From positions 1-64,000 of the forward strand of contig JAPJBO010000017.1 in the NCBI GenBank assembly GCA_030068145.1: 64,000 nt of DNA. The letters run 5' to 3'. Position numbers and translations under genes: made by a program. The notes below the pieces were generated by a model. That model was not told the DNA's origin. It was given only the letters and a program-made list of their open reading frames with translations, and did no database searches. The stretch comes from Diplonema papillatum. Taxonomy: Eukaryota; Euglenozoa; Diplonemea; Diplonemida; Diplonemidae. Positions 32,640 through 44,130 of this stretch are shown here, in pieces (positions within the stretch are counted from its first letter, which is position 1; each line of letters begins with the position of its first letter).

Positions 32640-32850
32640 AGCAGTTAAAGTTCGGGGAACAGTAAAGTTCGGGCTAAGCTAAGTTCGGGCAATGCTGGTG
32701 AAGCTAAGTTCGAGTGATGCTAAGTTCGGGCGTTGCTAAGTTCGGGCGTTGCTAAGTTCTGGTGCTAAGCGCTCAGGCTGCGCTGGTACTAAGAAAAAGT
32801 TCCGGCACGAGCGAAGTTCGGCCAGGGTGGAAAAGTCCGGTGAAGCCAAG
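32640..32850. repeat. 16-bp degenerate minisatellite (SINE-tail family)
   Basis: Units of the type aagttcgggcgatgct and aagttcgggcgaagca with frequent substitutions, as in the tails of the SINE copies. A C/G-run segment follows at 32860-32890. Confidence 0.8.
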
Positions 32851-32989
32851 GTCGGTGCTCGTGCCCGGGGGGGGACACCCCCCCGGACCCCCCGACCCAC
32901 CGAGTACGGAAAAAGTTTGGCGCTGGTACCCGGGTTTGCGCCCCCCCGGGAGGTGAAGTCCTAAATATGACGTTTGAAACTTTTTTTGC

Positions 32990-33155
32990 CCATTCTATTA
33001 CTATTTCAAACTTTTATACCATTCTATTACTACCCCCAAACTTTTACACCATTCTATTACTACCCCCAAACTTTTATTCCATTCTATTACTACCCCCAAA
33101 CTTTTATACCATTCTATTACTACCCCCAAACTTTTATACCATTCTATTACTATTG
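32990..33155. repeat. 30-bp minisatellite, five copies
   Basis: The unit contains accattctattactac and ccccaaacttttat. Short inverted relatives (aaaagtttggggatagtaat) lie at 34265-34325 and 34705-34820, so the same family surrounds the 33-34.8 kb interval in opposite orientation. Confidence 0.9.
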
Positions 33156-34260
33156 CAACTCTGGAGACTGAATTCACCCATTGCTGGCAGCCCTCGGTAC
33201 AAAGACAAGTACATGCTTGTCACAAAAGCCTTGTGCGAGTCTGCCTCTATTCGACTTGGTAGTGAAGTTGCCTCATGATGTAAATGTGTCACATTGTGTG
33301 GACCATTACGCGGTATCCAAACATGAAAAAGAACGGCTTGTAGTATGGTCAAAACTTGAACCCATTACGGTCCCAAAGCTGAACCCCATTCCCAAACTTT
33401 AAACCCATTTTGGTGTCACCCAGTGAGTCGGTCACTGAATTACGTTAGTACAGTGTTAGGACCAGTCACCAAGTCCAGGGTGCCCGACACTTCTACTTTT
33501 TTTCCACTTTCCATCCCCAGCCCCGAGAGCCGCGGGCTTTCCAGGGCTGGGTCCCATTGACAGCCTGGGAACCATTCCCGCAGCATGTACTACGTGTTGC
33601 CCGTAAACGAAACGTAGCCAAGCTCTGCGAGTTGATGTTGCCGACTCAGTTGACATCCTGGCATTCCTGATGACACCTGTTCTGCGAGAACTCTCAAAGG
33701 GAAATACCAAAGCCGGAAACCCACATGAAAGGGTTTGTGCTGACTCGCAGGGTTGTGCAGAAGAGCGCGACTGCGGTGGGCCAAATAAACTGACCGATGA
33801 TTTCTAGCGTTATTTGTGGATTTCACAGCGGCCGGCGACCAGTCTGAGTCGTCAGAGTGGCTGAACGGTCGACCAAATCTTCGGTGGAACCCTGGGCCGG
33901 GCACAGTCGTGGTGGCTTTTGTTCGGCGATATGGCGTAGACTCCAGAATCCAGCACCGTGCTGCGTGCACGCGTACTGACTCGTATCTGAGCCTGATTAG
34001 CGTCAAAGGGCGGAACTACAGGATTGGAGTGGGATTCCCACGGAAGCTCCCTCCACAGGGTGGAGTCGGGGCAAAACAGAATGTCGGGGTCGTCGACTCC
34101 GCAAACGAGAGACCGAAATCCACTTAGACTCCGTGTTGGCAGTTTGAGATTTCGTCTTCGCTTAGAAACTTGCGGCAAAGCAAAAGGGGCCTCTTTGTTT
34201 CGTGCGGTGGGATAACGCTTCAACGTTTTCGGTACTGACGCCAAGTGCTGGGATACCAAC
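33156..34260. other. Interval with no recognisable gene
   Basis: Mixed unique sequence with several open frames of about 100-138 codons on both strands, none with domain character or splice context that decides a strand. It may hold exons I cannot identify. Confidence 0.4.
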
Positions 34261-34859
34261 CAAATGGTACAAAAGTTTGGGGATAGAAATAGAATGGTAC
34301 AAAAGTTTGGGGATAGTAATAGAAAGTCGGTGTGAAAAGCAGCCGTCTGGAAATTATTTTCGAGGTCTTTTTGGGAAATCTTTTGGTTTTCGAGTAGTTC
34401 TGGGATGCGCGATTATGGGCAAGCTGCCAGCTAGCCCAGCGATCAAAATCTGACCCCCTCCTGGATGCAGAGAGAAAAAAAACCGATCTCCAGGACCCCA
34501 TTTTTTCGGGTGCCGACCTCCATTTCCGGGGGGGGGGTCGGTCAAAATTTTTATCCGACCAAATATTCGGAAAGCCCTGTCCTCAACGGATTCAAACGTG
34601 TCCTCAAAATCTCGAAACCGACCATTTTCGGACCTGCAGATGGAATTTTTCGGCAGAAATCCGAAAAAAGCCGAAATCTGTGACACTTTTTCGTGGAATG
34701 GGTGATAAAAGTTTGCGATAGTAATAGAATGGTATAAAAGTTTGGGGACAGTAATAGAATGGTATAAAAGTTTGCGATAGTAATAGAATGGTATAAAAGT
34801 TTGGGGATAGTAATAGAAAGTACTTCGCCTCCCCCCCCGGACCCCCCCGCCGCCCCCCG

Positions 34860-35350
34860 GCGAAGCAGAGTTCGGGCGCAGCTAAGTTCAGACGATAATA
34901 AGTTCGAGTGATGCTAAGTTCGGGCGCAGCTAAGTTCTGGTGAAGCAAAGTTCGGGCGCAGCTGAGTTCGGGCGAAGCAACGCTCGGGCGAAGATATGTT
35001 CTGGCGAAGCAAAGTTCGGGCGCTGCAAAGTTCGGGCGATGCTAAATTCTGGTACGGGCGCAGCTGAGTTCGGACGAAGCAAAGTTCGCGTGAAGCTAAG
35101 CAAAGTTCGGTTCTCGTAGCAGTTTGGCCTGTGATGGCAAGCTCGGCCGCCCGACTCCGTTTCCCGGGGTGACCAAATACCGCGAGATACTGAGAAACTC
35201 CGCCAAAAACGCAAATTTCGGGCACATAAGACCCCGAAACCCAACAAACCTCGAAAACCATCTTCGACCGGAAAAGTGTGAGGGGCGGGGTTCGAACCCG
35301 GGCCGACCGGCCTGAAGGCCGGCGCCCGCTCACTCTGCCACCCCCGTGCA
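34860..35350 (-). mobile_element. tRNA-headed SINE with minisatellite tail, copy 2
   Basis: On the minus strand the head at 35350-35275 has both promoter boxes: tggcagagtgagcggg (A) and gggttcgaacccc (B), with a GGCC hairpin between. The arms do not fold into a proper tRNA (mismatched acceptor, 8-base anticodon-type loop), so it is tRNA-derived rather than a tRNA gene. The body matches copy 1 at 14489-14745. A tail of 16-bp units (gaactttgcttcgccc type) fills 35110-34860. Confidence 0.7.
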
Positions 35351-35399
35351 TTTTCCCAGAAGGATTTCCCTGTTTAAAATTCACCTTCGTCGAAAATTT

Positions 35400-36436
35400 T
35401 TATAAACCTCAAGAAAAAAAATTCACAGGGAAATTCTTACTGTGACATACGGACGGGGTTTTGAAGCCACAAATATTTATAGTATCCTGGACACCTGGAC
35501 TGTTATAGGCTACTTAGTGGATTTCTGTAGGGGACCCTACTCTTCCTCCTTCAGTTTCTCCGTGCCGTCGCATGTTTCCTTCTTTTCGTTTCTTCCTTCT
35601 GTTTCTCTCTTCTGCCGCCGATTCCTTTTTCTTCTACTCAGACATCTCTATGAGACCGGAATCATTGTTTTCAGATGCCTAGTAGGCGCAAGTCATCTGC
35701 TCCGCCCCGGTGATTCTGGGGTTTCGCGCCGCGTACCTTTGCACGCGCTGCTAACTGAGCACTTCCCACAAAGCAGCAGGTGCTGATGAATATAGAGGTA
35801 AGGGGCAAATACAATACAAACACAACCAGATTTGTTCTTCGCTTACACCACCGTGTGTTGCTTTCTCACTCAGGACTTTGACCTGTTGTGTTTGTGCGAT
35901 TTGTCGTGTAGGGGTAGACCCGCATGACCTCACGTCCGTTCAACACGTGGTTCGGTAGTTACAGCACTTGGGATCCCTTCTGTTCTTTGTCGGGCAGCAT
36001 CGTCGAGCATTTCCTTTCAAGCTGGCGCTCATGTAAAACAACAACAAAGCGAGCACGGTGAACAACAAGGAACAGCAGAGCAAGGAAAAGTACAACGGAG
36101 ACGAGACACTTGGAAGATGCAAAGGGAAGCAAGCGGCAGTGCTCTCTCGGCGGCAGGTTTGATTGGTCACGCAGGCTCCTGCTTTTATCCTGGTTCTTCA
36201 TTTTCCCCCATGCTTTTTTACAAAGACAGTACAAAACAGCAATTTATCCGGGGCTCCCAATCGTTTGCCACTCACCGTGGTTTAGAAGGTTTTGCGAACC
36301 CATTCACACAGAATGGACCTCTAATTTCCAGGATCCACAGCCACACTAATGTACGGTTGGCGGCGCCTTTGTCCATTCACTTGCAATTTGCTGCAGGAAT
36401 ACTGCAACACAGTCCGTTTGTACTTGTGCAGTAAGG
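35400..36436. other. Interval of dispersed-repeat fragments
   Basis: 35790-36030 is a repeat (cacaaccagatttgttcttcg, cgtgtaggggtagacccgca) also found at 52195-52400 and, in part, at 22230-22340. No gene is supported. Confidence 0.5.
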
Positions 36437-36590
36437 CTAACTAAGTAGCAAGCACACTCGATGACGAGTGCCTTTACTTGTCGATGTCGTCGTGCCATGG
36501 CAAGTGAAACAATGTTGTCTGCCACACTTGGCACACGCCTCATCAAGACGTGGTGCAATACCTAGGTGGTTCGAGGGCGCACAAACGACA
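36437..36590 (-). other. Short Cys/His-rich coding remnant
   Basis: The minus strand reads RLDEACAKCGRQHCFTCHG and ends RHRVCLLLS at a stop near 36437. A Cx2C..Cx2CH cluster at a C terminus resembles the Cys-rich tails of piggyBac-type transposases but is too short to assign. A tag acceptor precedes it. It could be a transposon remnant or a last exon. Confidence 0.25.
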
Positions 36591-37399
36591 TGTTTCGGTA
36601 CTTCAAACGCGGGCACAACAAATACGGATCATCATCGGCGCGGAACCTCAGTCTGCAGACATGTTCGTCCGGTTGATTGGCAGCCCGTCGGTCGGGACAC
36701 CCCCATGCAACGAGAGCCCATGGCGAATCCGCGTGGGAGAAGCCTCCCCCCCTATACAACATATCTGGGCACTGCGCGCAGCGTATTGACTAGAACGTGC
36801 CGACTGGTGCCGTTGTATGCGGCGATCTGCGCGGTACACTCGCAGAGCAATTGTGGGCTGGGTTTCTTGTTTCTCGTCCAACAATAAGTATGGGCTCGTC
36901 TTAGCCAGGACGGTTTCTGAAGCGCGGTGGGCTGTGGGAGTGGGAATTTGTAGGAACGTGCGCGGAATGGTCAAAGAGAAAATTGGCAATCCATTTAATG
37001 GGTGAGGACATCACGACAAATTGCACTTACCGTTGGGTTAAGCTCCTTCACAACGCTGCTAGCGTTCTCTTTCGAGTTTGCGATAGATTGGGCAAGCAAG
37101 AGCGTGAGCGGTTGCGTTAGGTTAGGGGTAGAGAGAGGTCATGTACCACAGTATGCAATTAGTCGGCTAATGAAAAAGCTGAGACGGCAGAAAAAGAACA
37201 CCTAGCAGACGTGCTGCGCCCTCCCAGAGGGGTCGAAGCTACCCTTTGCGCTTGAACTACATAGGCGTGTTGGTGGCTCTGTTGTTGTTTTAATTTGGTG
37301 AAAACCCGACCGCGGAGGGCAAATCCACGCACCATCTAGGCTCACGCCAACGACTTCGCGACGTGGACCACGCACTCCTACGCACGCCTGGCTTTGTGA

Positions 37400-37945
37400 T
37401 ACGCGGCCAACAGTAAAGTTCGGGCGAAGCAAAGTTCGGGCGAAGCAAAGTTCTGGTGAAGCCAAGTTCGGCGAAGCTAAGTCAGCAGCAAAGTTCGGGT
37501 GAAGCTAAGTTCTGGGGAGGCTAAGTTCTGGTGAAAGCAAAGCTCGGGCGAAGCAAAGCAAAGTTCGGGCGATGCTAAGTTTTGGTGAAACAAGTTCGGG
37601 CGAAGCTAAGTCAAAGCAAAGTTCGGGTGAAGCTAAGTTCTGGGGAGGCTAAGTTCTGGTGAAAGCAAAGCTCGGGCGAAGCAAAGCAAAGTTCGGGCGA
37701 TGCTAAGTTTTGGTGAAACAAGTTCGGGCGAAGCTAAGTCAAAGCAAAGTTCGGGTGAAGCTAAGTTCTGGGGAGGCTAGCAAAGTTCCGGCGAAGCTAA
37801 GTTCGGCGAAGCAAAGCAAAGTTCGGGTGAAGCTCAGTTCTGGGAAGGCAAAAAAAGTTCTGGTGAAGCAAAGTTCGGGCGAAACAAAGTTCGGGTGAAG
37901 CTAAGTTCTGGGGAAGTTCTGGTTAGCAAAGTTCTGGTATGGGTG
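37400..37945. repeat. 16-bp degenerate minisatellite (SINE-tail family), long array
   Basis: About 540 bp of aagttcgggcgaagca type units. A 120-bp higher-order block (agtcaaagcaaagttcgggt .. gttctggggaggct) is repeated at 37490, 37610 and 37735. Confidence 0.88.
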
Positions 37946-38236
37946 GATCGCTTCTCATCCTTTCGGGACCTTAACCTCAAGTCCCTTTCCAGTAAATCAG
38001 GGCTGTGCGGCGTCCTCAAGGATTGGCACGTCTCCCTTTCAGTGCGGCTTGTGGGTTTGACACCCTAAGCCTCGCACACGTGTTAGACTCCTTGGTCCGT
38101 GTTTCAAGACGGGTAGTAGAAGATCGCTGTGCCTGACATGAGCGTTTAGCCACGTCAGGCCAGCGGGAGCAAGGACGTTGTCCGAAAATGCAAGTTGTTA
38201 CACAAGCTGAGAGCGTAAGTCGTTTCAGGGATTTTG

Positions 38237-38397
38237 TAAAGGGGGGTAGTAACAGATATTTGGCACACGTCTGGTTGTCTAAAAAACACTACCACTATTT
38301 GATCCTGCTACTGTTCGGCTACCCGGAACTATTTTTAGTATTCGACAAATCGAATAATAACACAGGTGTCATTATTCGACACCCCCCCCCCCCTTTA
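38237..38397. mobile_element. Mariner-type MITE, copy 2
   Basis: Related to the copy at 50121-50277 in inverted orientation, with ends taaaggggggt and cccccccctttat. TA is present at both ends, and the left inverted repeat has lost about 8 bp. The right end carries a C run. Confidence 0.75.
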
Positions 38398-38634
38398 TGT
38401 GGCTTCGGAAATCCGGGGAGACCGTGAACTCTCTCACTTTGCGTACATAACTTCCTGTAGTTCCCTCACGAAACTAATTGGCCGATGTAAGAGAGATCGA
38501 GAGATAGTGCAGGGACCCCCTCTGTGGGGAGTTTCGGGTCTCCTGAATTCTAAACACCAAATATGCGGACGTGAGTCATTTCATCCCCAAACCACAGCGG
38601 TGGCTGTAAAGAGATAGACGGGAGGAGGCAATAC

Positions 38635-40597
38635 CTGGTTCTTGTAAGCACTGCGCGTCCAGTTCCTATCCCCGGTGTTGATCGATCGGATGACCTCCAG
38701 AGCATGCACCCATGTCCGATACACTTCGTCCTGCGTGAGAGAGTGAAAGTGCAACGAGGAACCTTTCTTACTTACGAGAAAGCAGTGCAAATAGTTTTGC
38801 TTTATGAGCGTTGTTTGTGGATTAGAAGGTCGGTATTTAAATTTTTAATTTTTTTAAGTTCTCCGGTTCCCCGTAGAGGCTTGGGTATGGAGGGGGTTGA
38901 GCAAAAGGTGAGAGAGTGTAGCTCGTTTCGGGCGTGAGCTCGGGGTTACTTCATTAAACCCTGACGTAGAATCCTGGTTCTAAGTGGGCCGCTTCTGGTA
39001 AGCAGGACTGGCGACGGGATGAACCGAGAGCTGACTTAAGGTGTCCGAGTGATCGCTCATCAGATCCCACAAAGAATGTCGGTTCATCTTGACAACATTA
39101 GGACACAAAGGCGGCATCTCAGCGCGGGGTACAGCGGGGTATGGCCGTCAGCGGGAAATGACAATTGACGCAGTGTTCTGCGCAGGGCTTGACATTACGC
39201 CGCTTATACAGTAGTAGTACGTGTCGAACTGCCGAAAATGCCGGAGACAGCAGGCGCAGGGGTCACTTGCTTTGCCTTTTCTTCGACACTCTCATGAATG
39301 GACCCCCCCCCCCCAGGCAATCCCCGACTGTCCAATCACGGTCGCAAAAGGTTTGTGCCCTATACTGATGGTTGACCAGGCTCCCACAAGGCCGTATACA
39401 CAACACGGCTACAACACGAGGATGCAGCCCTGCTTGTGCACTAAGCCACCACTGAGCCGGTCCATCCACCGTGAGACCGAAGAATACAGCACCGGACAAC
39501 TCGATGCAGCTCGAGGGACTGGAGATCGACCTGATAGACCGTGGTGGACCGTGATTCACTGTGATAAACAGCGGCATGCACTTCGATGCAGTTTCAAGAG
39601 GTAGGGACGGACGCTCACAGACAGCGGGATACTGACCATGGCTGCATGCTGGACATCCGGTAGTGATTGTGTAACTGGAAACAGCAAAATGAAAACACTC
39701 ACCATCACAGGCCCCAGATCTCGCCACTTGACCTGACACAGTTGCCACCCTGGCGGCCGCAGCAGCAACCTTCAATGAAGGCGCGCGCAGCTGGAGTGTA
39801 TGTAGCCAATTCCGTACAACAGCTGCATCAGACGCAACTTGATCCGAGAGCTCGCTCCGGGAGGTGGGGCAGCCCACCTGTCAGCCTCACAACTGGCTGC
39901 TGTCCCACAACAACACACAAACAACACAAGCCTCCTCTAGTATTTCCTACGAAAGCAGGTGCTTACTGTAGTAGTGGTAGTAGTAGTAGTTTTTGAACTT
40001 GATATGCAGCAACGATCTGTGGCAATAGACTGCACAAATTATTATACACAGCACGGCTACAACATGAGGATACAGCCCTGCTTAGATGAGGTTGGGAGGT
40101 GCTTATACAAGAAAAGAAAAAGACAAAGCGCACGTGTTGGTTGAGCAGGTTGACCGCGTGCGGTCCCTTCCCAGTCTGGAACCAGAGCGTGAAGCAGTTC
40201 TGAGCGGAGATCGGCTGCCGGCGGTTCGCCGACGAGAGGCAGTAGATGTACTTCGGGTTGATCAGCGACGGCTGGAAGCCGGACGCCGTCGCGTCCCTCT
40301 GCACGCCGATCAGGTCCGACAGGCACAGCCTCTCCCGGAAGGTGTGCGACTGCGCGTGGGACGCCCAGCAGAAGTACGGCAGGGCACCCATGGTCTTGTT
40401 TAGACCGTGCGCAATGAAAGCGCACGTTTATGTAGGCGATTCCGTACAACAGCTGCAGACGCAGCTTGATCCGAGATCTCGCTCGGGAAGGTGGGGCAGC
40501 CCACCTGTCAGCCTCACAACTGGCTGCTGTCCCACAACAACACACAAACGACACAAGCCTCCTCTAGTATTTGCTACGAAAGCAGGTGCTTATAGTG

Positions 40598-40692
<95 letters not shown>

Positions 40693-42275
40693 TTTTGAAC
40701 TTGATATGCAGCAACGATCTGTGGCGATAGACTGCACAAATTATTATACACAGCACGGCTACAACACGAGGATACAGCCCTGCTTAGGTGAGGTCGGGAG
40801 GTGCTTATACAAAGAAAGAAAAAGGCAAAGCGCACGTGTTGGTTGAGAAGGTTGACCGCGTGCGGTCCCTTCCCAGTCTGGAACCAGAGCGTGAAGCAGT
40901 TCTGAGCGGAGATCGGCTGCCGGCGGTTCGCCGACGAGAGGCAGTAGATGTACTTCGGGTTGATCAGCGACGGCTGGAAGCCGGACGCCGTCGCGTCCCT
41001 CTGCACGCCGATCAGGTCCGACAGGCACAGCCTCTCCCGGAAGGTGTGCGACTGCGCGTGGGACGCCCAGCAGAAGTACGGCAGGGCACCCATGGTCTTG
41101 TCAAGGCCAAGCAGCATGGCTATGACGCACCATCGCTCCCGCGGGGGACCGTCACGGGAGTAGCGCAGGAAGTAGGCCCCCGTCATCATCCGGGCCAGCG
41201 CGTCTAGGAAGGGCCGGGTCATGTGGCGATCGACGATTTCAGGGTGTGTGCTTGGGCCCCGCCCCCGGAGCGCGAGGAGGGAGGAGACCACGATGCTGGA
41301 GGGGTGGTGCCGCCAGACCGAGCTTCTCGTGTCCTCGTCGGCGTCGCGGGGGATTACCGGGACGTTGTCGTTGGGCATCTCGAGGATGGCGCCGTTCGAG
41401 CCTTCTACCACCTTGCGGAGCCGGGGGTGGGTCTGTTCGACGTGCATGGCCATGTCGAGGACGGACACATCCGAGTCGCCGCCGGCTTCAACCGGGACGT
41501 TGTACCCGAACGGCACCGTCCGGTGCGGCGACGGCGAAGCCTGCTCGCGCACCCCGCTCGCCGACCGGTCCCGCGGCCACTGCGGTGAGTGATCCTCCGG
41601 CGTCGCCGACCGCTCGCGGCTCGGCGCCCGCGGCGCCTCCGCCGGCGCCTTCGCGCCGCAGCTCCGGCAGAAGCGGTCGCCCAGCCCGCACGGCGTGCTG
41701 CAGGCGTGGCACGCGAATTCACGAGCCTGCTCCTGCTTGAAGTCTCCGGCCGAGTACACCGGGGCGGTGATCCCTTTCGGAGAGAAAACGGGCGACACCT
41801 GATCAGCGTAAGACGAATGGCCCGGCGGCGGCAGCTGGAAACCGTAGCTCGCCCTATTCCGGGTTGGCGTGGCGACTTGGTTGAAAGGCTCGGTCACCCC
41901 CGGGACAGAGACCGACCTGGGAACCGACACCACGCGTTCCGTGTACGGTGGCGATAGGGAGTACCCAGGGGGAAGAGCTGTGCGGCCTGGGGCAGCCGCG
42001 TAGGACGGCGGGTTGTGGGGAGTGCTGCTGAGGCTGCTCTTCCGGTGCGCCCCCGGCGTGCGCGGCGTCTGCGGCGCGGTGTGCAGGCCAGGGTACGAGG
42101 GAGGCGGACTGCCCAAGTGCTCTGCGCCGGCGTACGTTCCGGGGTCCGCCCCGCGCCAGACGCCGCCGGCCCCGCCGCCGCCGTCGCGCCCGCGGTCGAT
42201 CTCCATCTTCTGCAGCTGCGAGTCGAGGATTTCATCGACGCTCTCCCGGCTGACTACATCGTCGTCGTTGTACAT
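38635..42275 (-). CDS. PH-like domain protein with a zinc-ribbon cluster, two exons seen, 3' part missing
   Basis: Exon 1 is 42275-40836, ATG to a gtgcgc donor, exactly 480 codons. Exon 2 is 38730-38635, 32 codons, between a strong acceptor (ctttcactctctcacgcag) and a gtattg donor. Residues 1-180 are Pro/Ser-rich and disordered. C189, C192, C203 and C206 form a zinc ribbon. Residues 364-512 read as a PH-like domain, with strands GAYFLRYSRDGPPRERWCVI and LPYFCWASHAQSHTF. The closing helix is completed by exon 2 (NQH-DEVYRTWVHALEVI), which confirms the splice. It is probably a membrane or phosphoinositide-associated scaffold, by family only. The 2.1-kb intron holds a copy of the exon 1 end and a (TAG)n tract. 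Later exons were not found. Confidence 0.75.
40131..40400 (-). pseudogene. Copy of the end of PH-gene exon 1 inside its own intron
   Basis: The codons from GALPYFCWASHAQSH to NLLNQH plus donor and about 120 bp of intron sequence are repeated with few changes. The spacing to the true exon end is about 704 bp. The copy keeps its donor site but I see no acceptor that would make it a usable exon. Confidence 0.8.
40593..40692. repeat. (TAG)n microsatellite
   Basis: About 33 trinucleotide units in the intron of the PH-like gene. A shorter tract of the same kind at 39966-39990 lies at the equivalent place in the duplicated segment. Poly-Tyr, poly-Leu and poly-Val frames through it are artefacts. 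Confidence 0.97.
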
Positions 42276-42589
42276 TTGGCTACAAAGTAACTCTTTTTTG
42301 ACAGTTTCTCAAGAGACGCGGGGGTGGATCGGGGCAAATATGAACGCCCTGTGGGTGTATCTGATCAAGTATCTAATTCTGTTGAAATCACAGAACGAGA
42401 GATTGAACAACGCCCTGTGGGAGTATCTCGTTCTGCAATCACAGAATTGGGGTTGAAAAGAGACTTTTCCTGGAAAGACTAAGGTTGCCGTGTAACATTT
42501 GGAGTACCCAGGGGGGGAATCTTAGTTTAATGTTTAGGCAGAACACTGCCTCTCATGCATGATTGATGCTGCAACATCGAGTCTTCTTA

Positions 42590-44130
42590 GGGGGGTGCCG
42601 TGCGGCCGCGTAGGACGGCGGGTTGTGGGGAGTGCTGCTGAGGCTGCTCTTCCGGTGCGCCGCCCCCGGCGTGCGCGGCGTCTGCGGCGCGGTGTGCAGG
42701 CCAGGGTACGAGGGAGGCGGACTGCCCAAGTGCTCTGCGCCGGCGTACGTTCCGAGGCGCCAGACGCCGCCGTCGCGCCCGCGGTCGATCTCCATCTTCT
42801 GCAGCTGCGAGTCGAGGATTTCGTCGACGCTTTCCCGGCTGACTACATCGTCGTCGTTGTACATTTGGCTTCAAAGAAACTCTTTTTTGACAGTTTCTCA
42901 AGAGACGCGGGGGCAAATATGAACGCCCTGTGGGCGTACGTTCCGGGGTCCGCCCCGCGCCAGACGCCGCCGGCCCCGCCGCCGCCGTCGCGCCCGCGGT
43001 CGATCTCCATCTTCTGCAGCTGCGAGTCGAGGATTTCGTCGACGCTTTCCCGGCTGACTACATCGTCGTCGTTGTACATTTGGCTTCAAAGTAACTCTTT
43101 TTTGACAGTTTCTCAAGAGACGCGGGGGTGGATCGGGGCAAATATGAACGCCCTGTGGGTGTATCTGATCAAGTATCTAATTCTGTTGAAATCACAGAAC
43201 GAGAGATTGAACAACGCCCTGTGGGAGTATCTCGTTCTGCAATCACAGAATTGGGGTTGAAAAGAGACTTTTCCTGGAAAGACTAAGGTTGCCGTGTAAC
43301 ACTTGGAGTACCCAGGGGGGGAATCTTAGTTTAGTGTTTAGGCAGAACACTGCCTCTCATGCATGATTGATGCTGCAACATCGAGTCTTCTTAGGGGGGT
43401 GTCGTGCGGCCGCGTAGGACGGCGGGTTGTGGGGAGTGCTGCTGAGGCTGCTCTTCCGGTGCGCCGCCCCCGGCGTGCGCGGCGTCTGCGGCGCGGTGTG
43501 CAGGCCAGGGTACGAGGGAGGCGGACTGCCCAAGTGCTCTGCGCCGGCGTACGTTCCGGGGTCCGCCCCGCGCCAGACGCCGCCGTCGCGCCCGCGGTCA
43601 ATCTCCATCTTCTGCAGCTGCGAGTCGAGGATTTCGTCGACGCTTTCCCGGCTGACTACATCGTCGTCGTTGTACATTTGGCTTCAAAGTAACTCTTTTT
43701 TGACAGTTTCTCAAGAGACGCGGGGGCAAATATGAACGCCCTGTGGGCGTACGTTCCGGGGTCCGCCCCGCGCCAGACGCCGCCGTCGCGCCCGCGGTCG
43801 ATCTCCATCTTCTGCAGCTGCTAGTCGAGGATTTCGTCGACGCTTTCCCGGCTGACTACATCGTCGTCGTTGTACATTTGGCTTCAAAGAAACTCTTTTT
43901 TGACAGTTTCTCAAGAGACGCGGGGGCAAATATGAACGCCCTGTGGGCGTACGTTCCGGGGTCCGCCCCGCGCCAGACGCCGCCGGCCCCGCCGCCGCCG
44001 TCGCGCCCGCGGTCGATCTCCATCTTCTGCAGCTGCGAGTCGAGGATTTCGTCGACGCTTTCCCGGCTGACTACATCGTCGTCGTTGTACATTTGGCTTC
44101 AAAGTAACTCTTTTTTGACAGTTTCTCAAG
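42590..44130 (-). pseudogene. Five tandem copies of the PH-gene 5' end
   Basis: Start codons identical to the true one (MYNDDDVVSRESVDEILD) occur at 42864, 43079, 43677, 43877 and 44092. Each is preceded by the same upstream sequence, with a conserved ag/ccaaATG context. Two copies (42864, 43677) extend about 100 codons, the other three stop after roughly 40-50 codons. The 43877 copy has TCG changed to TAG at codon 19. None joins to the zinc-ribbon or PH regions. Unit spacings alternate between about 200-215 and 598 bp. Confidence 0.85.

Noticed and set aside
35275..35350. A functional tRNA gene on the minus strand
   Set aside because: A and B boxes are present but the acceptor and anticodon stems do not pair properly, and the sequence continues into a body shared with another copy; it is a SINE head.
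40574..40756. Poly-Tyr, poly-Leu or poly-Val proteins
   Set aside because: They are translations of the (TAG)n tract in an intron.
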